Source of the DNA: Clostridiales bacterium
GTDB taxonomy: Bacteria; Bacillota_A; Clostridia; Oscillospirales; Oscillospiraceae
Direction of reading: 5' to 3'
Assembly (NCBI GenBank): GCA_022777455.1
Contig: JALFGI010000342.1
Span: 1-5,566, forward strand
DNA length: 5,566 nucleotides
Made by a program: the position numbers and the translations under genes
The notes under the pieces: model-generated
What the model was told of the DNA's origin: nothing
The model's database searches: none
The model's input: only the letters and a program-made list of their open reading frames with translations
Shown: piece by piece, positions 1 to 4,860 of the stretch
How positions within the stretch are numbered: the stretch's first letter is position 1
How the letters are laid out: every line of letters starts with the position of its first letter

Positions 1-3
1 GCG

Positions 4-73
4 TCGCCGTTCCTCATCCGACCCGGCTTACGCCGGGCCACCTTCCCCCCGGGGGAAGGTATTTCGCCGTTCC
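4..73. repeat. Small double-hairpin interspersed repeat flanked by 10-bp direct repeats
   Basis: Two perfect inverted repeats lie side by side. CCCGGC (22-27) pairs with GCCGGG (32-37) across a TTAC loop, and ACCTTCCCCC (40-49) pairs with GGGGGAAGGT (51-60). The pair is bracketed by an exact 10-base direct repeat, TCGCCGTTCC, at 4-13 and 64-73, exactly 60 bases apart; the sequence diverges on both outer sides of the two copies. The hairpin cores resemble an interspersed intergenic repeat that I associate with gut Clostridia, recalled rather than searched. No T-tract follows the second hairpin, so it is not a convincing terminator. The direct repeats could be a target-site duplication of a short palindromic element or the ends of the repeat unit itself. 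Confidence 0.7.
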
Positions 74-173
74 ATTGATGCTTCAAACAACATCCTCACG
101 GCCTGCTTATTAAAACCGATAGCCTAAATTACAATTTGTCAATGTGCTTACGAAAACCGATCACCTGAATACC

Positions 174-179
174 TATTAT
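174..179 (+). promoter_or_regulatory. Candidate -10 box for the NSS symporter gene
   Basis: TATTAT at 174-179 matches the sigma-70-type -10 consensus at five of six positions and would start transcription near 186, giving a leader of about 33 bases before the ATG at 219. No good -35 hexamer lies 16-18 bases upstream, and there is no TGn extension, so the call is weak. A TTGTCA at 136-141 is too far away to pair with it. Confidence 0.25.
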
Positions 180-206
180 GTTTTGTTTCCAGAGGATGTC
201 AAGAAC

Positions 207-210
207 GGAG
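207..210 (+). promoter_or_regulatory. Ribosome binding site that fixes the symporter start at 219
   Basis: GGAG at 207-210 lies 8 bases before the ATG at 219. The reading frame is open back to a GTG at 144, but that GTG has no comparable purine-rich site in front of it. The 25 extra residues it would add also do not look like NSS family sequence. The site therefore decides the start. Confidence 0.75.
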
Positions 211-218
211 AAACGAGT

Positions 219-1541
219 ATGCAGCACAGGAAAACCGCATTATTTTCCAGCCGGTGGGGCTTTATTCTTTCGGCGGTGGGCTCGGCAGTGGGTATGGCCA
301 ACGTCTGGGGCTTCTCCGCAAAAATGGGAGCCAACGGCGGCGGCGCCTTTCTGGTGGCGTATCTGCTCTTCGTGGCCCTGTTCAGTGTGGTGGGCCTGTC
401 GGCGGAGTATGCCGTCGGCCGCCGGTCCCGCACCGGTACCCTGGGTTCCTACCGGATGGCCTGGGAATCCCGGAAGCTGGGAAAAGCCGGCGGTCTTCTG
501 GGGTGGCTGCCCCTGGCAGGCTCCATGTGCATTGCCATCGGCTACGCGGTGATCATTGCCTATGTGCTGAAGGCGTTCTTCCAGTCCCTCACCGGCGAAC
601 TGATGCAGGTGGATACCGGGGTATGGTTCGCGGACCTTTCCTCCCGGGCGTATTCCGTAGTCCCCTTCCATATCCTTGTAGTGGTGGGCACCCTGCTGAC
701 GCTGATGCTGGGAGCCAAGAGCATCGAAAAGACCAACAAGGTCATGATGCCTGTATTCTTTCTCATTTTCATGATGCTGGCCCTCCGGGTGGCCTTTCTC
801 CCCGGAGCCTGGGAAGGGTACAAATTCATGTTTTCCCCCGATTGGAGCAAGCTGGCAGACCCCATGGTGTGGATCTGGGCCATGGGCCAGGCGTTTTTCT
901 CCCTGTCCGTTACCGGCAGCGGAATGATCGTGTACGGCGCCTATCTGGATGACCGGGAGGATGTGGTGCATGTGGCTGTGCGCACGGCCATCTGCGATAC
1001 CGTTGCCGCTTTGGTTGCCTCCCTGGTGATCATCCCCGCCTGCTTTGCCTACGGTCTGGACGTGGGCGCAGGCCCTTCCCTTCTGTTCGTGACGCTGCCA
1101 CGGATTTTGCAGGATGTGCCCTTCGGCAGACTTTTTGCCATGATTCTCTACACCGCAATGGTGTTCGCCGGCGTCAGCTCCCTGCAGAATATGTTTGAGG
1201 CGGTGGGGGAATCCTTGCAGCATCGCTTCCCCGGGCTCAGCCGCAGTCTGGTGCTGGTGCTGCTGTGTGTGGTGTGCCTGGGCTTCGGGCTGCACATGGA
1301 GCCCATCGACCAATGGGGACCGTGGATGGACATTGTATCCATCTACATCATTCCCATCGGCGCGACCCTGGGGGCCGTATCCTGGTTCTGGGTGATGAAA
1401 AAGGAGGCGCTTCTGGAGGAGATCAACAAGGGCGCGGCAAAGCCCCATGGCCGCCTTTGGTACCATGCCGGGCGCTACCTGTATGTTTTCTGCGCGCTGA
1501 TCCTGTGCCTGGTGGCTCTTTTTATGAAAGTCGCGTTTTAG
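219..1541 (+). CDS. Na+-dependent amino-acid-type transporter, NSS/SNF family
   Basis: This 440-residue integral membrane protein belongs to the neurotransmitter:sodium symporter family (LeuT fold), whose bacterial members import amino acids or related amines with Na+. About 11 hydrophobic helices are visible, the bacterial number, and the length is normal. The helix 1 signature GSAVGMANVWGF spans residues 21-32 and is followed by NGGGAF (39-44). By comparison with LeuT, Asn28 and Ser228 (in GQAFFSLS, helix 6) and Asp260 (helix 7; the Asp form occurs in some bacterial members) fall at the Na1 site, and Ala317, Ser320 and Ser321 (helix 8) at the Na2 site. The LeuT gate arginine is replaced by Gly31, and the usual Pro after Phe by Ser33, while the partner aspartate appears kept at Asp371. 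The substrate cannot be read from sequence. The start at 219 is chosen for its ribosome site. A terminator follows, so it is probably monocistronic. Confidence 0.95.
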   Translation: MQHRKTALFSSRWGFILSAVGSAVGMANVWGFSAKMGANGGGAFLVAYLLFVALFSVVGLSAEYAVGRRSRTGTLGSYRMAWESRKLGKAGGLLGWLPLAGSMCIAIGYAVIIAYVLKAFFQSLTGELMQVDTGVWFADLSSRAYSVVPFHILVVVGTLLTLMLGAKSIEKTNKVMMPVFFLIFMMLALRVAFLPGAWEGYKFMFSPDWSKLADPMVWIWAMGQAFFSLSVTGSGMIVYGAYLDDREDVVHVAVRTAICDTVAALVASLVIIPACFAYGLDVGAGPSLLFVTLPRILQDVPFGRLFAMILYTAMVFAGVSSLQNMFEAVGESLQHRFPGLSRSLVLVLLCVVCLGFGLHMEPIDQWGPWMDIVSIYIIPIGATLGAVSWFWVMKKEALLEEINKGAAKPHGRLWYHAGRYLYVFCALILCLVALFMKVAF

Positions 1542-1555
1542 GATGCTCCCAATCA

Positions 1556-1571
1556 TTCGGCCGTTGCCGAA
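1556..1571 (+). other. Short hairpin just after the symporter stop
   Basis: TTCGGC (1556-1561) and GCCGAA (1566-1571) form a perfect 6-bp stem with a CGTT loop, 14 bases after the symporter stop codon. No clean T-run follows, so it is unlikely to terminate alone. It could protect the 3' end of the message or assist the stronger terminator downstream. Confidence 0.35.
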
Positions 1572-1623
1572 AGGGACTGTTCTTTCCAATTCGTCGGATA
1601 TTCCGTCGTGTTACATTTCCACC

Positions 1624-1660
1624 AGGGCCCTGAACCCCGTTGGGTTTCAGGGCCCTTTTT
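1624..1660 (+). terminator. Intrinsic terminator of the symporter gene
   Basis: The arm 1624-1638 (AGGGCCCTGAACCCC) pairs with 1642-1656 through 11 outer pairs, one C:T mismatch (1635 with 1645) and three inner pairs, around a GTT loop. A run of five T (1656-1660), then CT, follows directly. This is a textbook Rho-independent terminator for + strand transcription. The other side carries no A-run, so it should not work for the minus strand. It separates the symporter from the DUF624 gene. Confidence 0.93.
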
Positions 1661-1740
1661 CTGTCCGTCCGGTTTCGGCCACCGGATCAACCCCGCCCGC
1701 TTCAACCGGGTTATCCATAGAATAGACAAGAAAACGAGGA

Positions 1741-1893
1741 ATCCGGCAGGCGGGGATGGGAAAATTGTACACAAATTGAGGAACCTTTTCCTTGAATCCC
1801 AAAGAAATGTGATAAAGCAAAGTGAATCGTGATATAAAGCGACGAGAGAACCTGATAGAATACAAATAACAAAAAACGAAGCGGAGGGATCGA
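1741..1893 (+). promoter_or_regulatory. Promoter and leader region of the DUF624 gene
   Basis: This AT-richer stretch carries two extended -10 candidates. TGATAGAAT (TG at 1853-1854, hexamer 1856-1861) would start transcription near 1868, and TGATATAAA (TG at 1830-1831, hexamer 1833-1838) about 23 bases earlier. Neither has a convincing -35 hexamer at 16-18 bases. Two related words, GTGATAAAGC (1809-1818) and GTGATATAAAGC (1829-1840), lie 20 bases apart, and TGAATC occurs at 1793-1798 and 1823-1828. These could be operator half-sites. The ribosome site GGAGGG (1883-1888) lies 5 bases before the ATG at 1894. I see nothing else in the gap after the terminator apart from a small TCCGGT/ACCGGA hairpin at 1668-1686. 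Confidence 0.45.
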
Positions 1894-2523
1894 ATGAACC
1901 AAAACAATATCTCTATCGGCGGAGCGCTGATCCGAAGGGTATCCAACGTCACCACGAAGCTTTTCGCGATCAATTTTTTCACCGCTCTGTGCTGCATTCC
2001 GGTGATCACCGCAGGTGCAGCGCTGACCGCCATGCACGACTGCGCGCTCAGCGTCGCGCGGAAGGAAGATGTGGCAGTTTGCCACCGGTTCTTCCGGGTC
2101 TTTCGGGAGAATTTCAAGCAGGCAACCTTATTATGGCTGCCCTTTCTCATGATTTTTGCCGCGGCACTGGCAGACCTGTTTGTTCTGCTGGTGGCACCGG
2201 AGGTGCTGCCGACCTGGATTGCGGTGGCTGCCGTTTCCGCTGCCGTCGTCGCCTTTATGATTTTCCAGTATGTCCTGCCCTTGCAGGCACATTTTGAAAA
2301 CTCCGTCTCCGGCATCCTGCGTTCCGCCTGCATTCTCAGTGTCTCCTGTTTTCCGAAAACGGTGATCATGGTGCTGGTGTGGGCGGTGCCGGTGTACTGC
2401 TTCCTGAAGCTCACGGTGACCTGGCCGCTGGTGCTCATGTTCGGCTTTTCCCTGCCGGCTTTTGTGTGCGCAAAGCTGTACAGCGGCGTTTTCACCACCC
2501 TGGAAGAAAACGCCCGGGAATAA
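1894..2523 (+). CDS. DUF624/YesL-like integral membrane protein
   Basis: This 209-residue hydrophobic protein has about five predicted membrane helices, near residues 22-47, 76-98, 103-127, 145-170 and 173-193. The family pattern is visible in the first helix (CCIPVITAGAALTAM, 33-47) and in the amphipathic stretch FFRVFRENFKQATLLW (66-81), both typical of DUF624 proteins such as Bacillus YesL. The molecular function of the family is not established. Its genes recur inside carbohydrate-utilisation clusters, often beside ABC sugar importers, AraC regulators and glycosidases, and a role in sugar uptake or its control is inferred from that. The GGAGGG site at 1883-1888 supports the start. The GH120 gene follows in the same direction 330 bases later, behind a MITE-like element and with no terminator recognised, so cotranscription is possible but unproven. 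Confidence 0.85.
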   Translation: MNQNNISIGGALIRRVSNVTTKLFAINFFTALCCIPVITAGAALTAMHDCALSVARKEDVAVCHRFFRVFRENFKQATLLWLPFLMIFAAALADLFVLLVAPEVLPTWIAVAAVSAAVVAFMIFQYVLPLQAHFENSVSGILRSACILSVSCFPKTVIMVLVWAVPVYCFLKLTVTWPLVLMFGFSLPAFVCAKLYSGVFTTLEENARE

Positions 2524-2531
2524 TTTCTCTT

Positions 2532-2797
2532 TGTGCTTATCTTGATTCGGCAAGCGGGTAAATTGTTGTTTCGCGGGCTGATACGGCAGCGCCTCTTGGC
2601 TCTCCCTTTGGGAGAGCTGTCAGCCGAACAGGCTGACTGAGAGGGTACCGCAGTAAGGTAATGGCAAATGCATTGCCCTCTCAGGGGCGCCCCTTACGGG
2701 GCAGCCAGCTCCCCCAGAGGGGGAGCCAAGGGGGCGTCAGTTAAACTGCCCGCCAAATTACAATTCAGCGAGTTGCTGCGTTATCCCGATAAGCACA
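2532..2797. mobile_element. MITE-like inverted-repeat element, about 266 bp
   Basis: The outermost 10 bases, TGTGCTTATC (2532-2541), are the exact reverse complement of GATAAGCACA (2788-2797). Further in, 2561-2578 matches the complement of 2748-2765 at 15 of 18 positions, and 2596-2619 matches the complement of 2706-2729 at 21 of 24. The two halves are thus imperfect long terminal inverted repeats. The centre folds further: GTCAGCC (2619-2625) with GGCTGAC (2631-2637), CTGAGAGGG (2637-2645) with CCCTCTCAG (2676-2684), TACC/GGTA (2646-2660), GGCAA/TTGCC (2663-2677) and GCCCC/GGGGC (2689-2702). It encodes no convincing protein and no flanking target duplication is seen. The inner arms resemble an abundant repeat of gut Clostridia (recalled). 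The outer limits are less sure than the core, 2590-2736. Confidence 0.72.
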
Positions 2798-2853
2798 TGA
2801 TCCGTTTAAAATCCATCATCCGAAATCATTCAAACCGAAAGGAGAAAGAAGAT
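2798..2853 (+). promoter_or_regulatory. Leader of the GH120 gene with ribosome site and weak -10 candidate
   Basis: AAAGGAG at 2838-2844 ends 9 bases before the ATG at 2854 and fixes the start there. TAAAAT at 2807-2812 matches the -10 consensus at five of six positions, but no -35 hexamer is recognisable at the proper distance, which would fall inside the repeat element. The gene may have its own weak promoter here, a regulator-dependent one, or be read from the DUF624 promoter. Confidence 0.4.
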
Positions 2854-4860
2854 ATGAAGATTTATGTTTCCGCCTCCGCTCCGAGAAGCGGCTCCGGCAC
2901 AAAGCAGCGCCCCTTCAAGACCATCAGCGAGGCGGCGAAGATCGCTCTGCCCGGCGATGAGGTCATCGTCGCTCCGGGCCTGTACCGGGAATATGTGGAC
3001 CCCCGGAACGCCGGTACGGAAGAGCAGCGCATCACCTACCGCTCCGAGGAGCCGGGAAAGGCCATCATCTCCGGCGCCGAACCCGTGAAGAACTGGGAGC
3101 ATTATCAGGGCGATGTGTGGGTTTGCAGAATCGGCAACGGCCTTTTCGGCAGCTACAACCCCTACACCACCGTGGTGACCGGCGACTGGTACTTTGCCCC
3201 CGATCCCGTGCACACCGGCGAAGTGTACCTCAACGGCCGGGCCATGTACGAGGTGCTCAGCCTGGAGGAGGTTCTGAATCCCGTTATCTTCCCCCTGTCC
3301 TGGGAAAAGGAGTTGTCCCTTTACAAGTGGTATACCCTGCAGGACGGCAATGAGACCCTGATCTATGCCAACTTCCGGGGCGCCAACCCCAACGAGGAGA
3401 ACGTGGAGATCAACGTCCGCCGGAACTGCTTCCTGCCCTCCAAAGAGGGTGTGTCCTACATCACCCTATCCGGCTTTACCGTAAAGCAGGCCGCCACCCA
3501 GTGGGCTCCTCCCACGGCATACCAGGACGGCATGGTGGGCCCCCACTGGTCCAAGGGCTGGATCATCGAGGACTGCGAGATCTCCGATTCCAGATGCTCC
3601 GGCATCTCCCTGGGCAAATACCTCCAGCCGAACAACGACAACAAGTGGACCACCCGCTACACCAAGGACGGCACCCAGACCGAGCGTGACAACATCATGC
3701 AGGCCCAGGCAGAGGGCTGGACCAAGGAGCGGATCGGCTCCCACATCGTCCGCCGCTGCAACATCCACCACTGCGGCCAGACCGGCATCGTGGGCCATCT
3801 GGGCGGCGTGTTCTCCCTGATCGAAGACAACCACATCCACCACATCAACAACAAGCAGGATCTGGCCGGTGCCGAGATCGGCGGCATCAAGATGCACGCC
3901 GCCATCGACGTGGTGTTCCGCCGGAACCATTTCCACCACTGCACCAGAGGCATGTGGCTGGACTGGCAGGCCCAGGGCACCCGGGTAAGCCAGAACCTGT
4001 TCCACGACAACACGCCCCCGGAGGGTGTGGAGTGCCCTCCCATCCTGGGCATCGGCGAAGACATCTTCGTGGAAGTCTCCCACGGCCCCACTCTGCTGGA
4101 CAATAACCTGCTGCTCTCCAAGTGCTCCGGCCGGATCAGCACCCAGGGCGTGGCCTTTGTCCACAACCTGATTGCCGGTTCCTTCACCTGGGTAGGCATG
4201 GGCACCGACAACAACGGCGACAAGCTGCCCACACCCCGCTACACCCCCTATCACTTCCCCCACCGCACAGAGGTGGCCGGTTTCATGACCTTCCTCCACG
4301 GCGACATGCGCTTCTACAACAACATCTTCGTGCAGCAGCAGATCCCGGAAGCCTACCATGCCCATGCCAGAAAATACAACGAAGAGGCAGGCTACAACTT
4401 TGTCTGCGGCACCTGCCCCTACGAGGATTACCCTTGCGCTGAGGAGTATTTCAGCAAATTCGGTCCCTGGAACATCGCCGATGAGCACGACAAGGACAAG
4501 TACTACAGCCATATGCCTGTGTACACCGGCGGCAACGTCTACTTTAACGGTGCCAAGCCCATGAGCCGGGAGCAGGATGCCCGGGTGGATACGGAGCACG
4601 AAGTGACCATCTCCGTGGAACTGGGAGAGGACGGCGTGAAGCTCCACACCAATCTCTACGATTTCCTGCCCCAGGGCGGCTGCCGCACCATTTCCACCCA
4701 GGTGCTTGGAATGGCCTTCGAGCCGGAGCAGCTTTATGAGAATCCCGATGGAAGCGAGATCATCTTCAACGAGGATTATTTCGGCGACCACCGCGGCGTC
4801 AGCCCTGTGTGCGGTCCCTTTGAAGGAAAGGCCCAGAGCCAGCGGAATCTGTTCCCCTGA
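2854..4860 (+). CDS. GH120-family beta-xylosidase, right-handed beta-helix, probably cytoplasmic
   Basis: This 668-residue protein most likely releases xylose from xylobiose and short xylo-oligosaccharides. The N-terminus (YVSASAPRSGSGTKQRPFKT, 4-23, then GDEVIVAPGLYREYV) is the usual opening of right-handed parallel beta-helix enzymes. Residues about 80-195 would form the inserted beta-sandwich of GH120, and the helix resumes near 200. Many blocks match XylC of Thermoanaerobacterium saccharolyticum as I recall it: NPYTTVVTGDW, VYLNGRAMYEV, IYANFRGANPNEE, GPHWSKGWIIED, IGGIKMHAAIDV and WLDWQAQGTRVS. By that comparison Asp370 (WLDW) is the nucleophile (Asp382 in XylC) and Glu407 (FVEVSHGP) the acid/base (Glu405). 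The spacing is 37 residues rather than 23, an insertion of 14. No signal peptide is visible, so intracellular action is inferred. The start at 2854 rests on AAAGGAG. The frame is open upstream to 2668, but only through repeat DNA. Confidence 0.9.
   Translation: MKIYVSASAPRSGSGTKQRPFKTISEAAKIALPGDEVIVAPGLYREYVDPRNAGTEEQRITYRSEEPGKAIISGAEPVKNWEHYQGDVWVCRIGNGLFGSYNPYTTVVTGDWYFAPDPVHTGEVYLNGRAMYEVLSLEEVLNPVIFPLSWEKELSLYKWYTLQDGNETLIYANFRGANPNEENVEINVRRNCFLPSKEGVSYITLSGFTVKQAATQWAPPTAYQDGMVGPHWSKGWIIEDCEISDSRCSGISLGKYLQPNNDNKWTTRYTKDGTQTERDNIMQAQAEGWTKERIGSHIVRRCNIHHCGQTGIVGHLGGVFSLIEDNHIHHINNKQDLAGAEIGGIKMHAAIDVVFRRNHFHHCTRGMWLDWQAQGTRVSQNLFHDNTPPEGVECPPILGIGEDIFVEVSHGPTLLDNNLLLSKCSGRISTQGVAFVHNLIAGSFTWVGMGTDNNGDKLPTPRYTPYHFPHRTEVAGFMTFLHGDMRFYNNIFVQQQIPEAYHAHARKYNEEAGYNFVCGTCPYEDYPCAEEYFSKFGPWNIADEHDKDKYYSHMPVYTGGNVYFNGAKPMSREQDARVDTEHEVTISVELGEDGVKLHTNLYDFLPQGGCRTISTQVLGMAFEPEQLYENPDGSEIIFNEDYFGDHRGVSPVCGPFEGKAQSQRNLFP

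Noticed and set aside
40..60. CCTTCCCCC/GGGGGAAGG hairpin as a terminator of an upstream gene
   Set aside because: There is no T-run on either side, and almost no loop is possible without opening the stem. It fits better as part of an interspersed repeat.
136..141. TTGTCA as a -35 box for the symporter
   Set aside because: No -10-like hexamer occurs 15-19 bases downstream, and the TATTAT at 174 is 32 bases away.
144..218. GTG at 144 as the symporter start
   Set aside because: There is no ribosome site before it. The 25 added residues are not family-like, the best -10 candidate lies inside this stretch, and the ATG at 219 has GGAG at the right distance.
240..1589. Long minus-strand open frame (449 codons) opposite the symporter
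   Set aside because: Its product is rich in His, Gln and Gly with no domain. It mirrors the GC-rich codon pattern of a clearly real gene and has no recognised start signal.
1647..2498. Minus-strand open frame (283 codons) opposite the DUF624 gene
   Set aside because: It runs across the DUF624 gene, its promoter and into the terminator hairpin, and its basic, Ser/Thr-rich product resembles no family. It is a shadow frame.
2590..2736. Structured region before GH120 as a riboswitch or tRNA-like RNA
   Set aside because: The folds are explained by two-fold inverted symmetry of the whole element. I recognise no riboswitch core, anticodon arm or T-loop.
3466..4791. Minus-strand open frame (441 codons) opposite the GH120 gene
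   Set aside because: The Val/Gly/Ala/His-rich translation is the complement of a strongly conserved enzyme and carries no motif.
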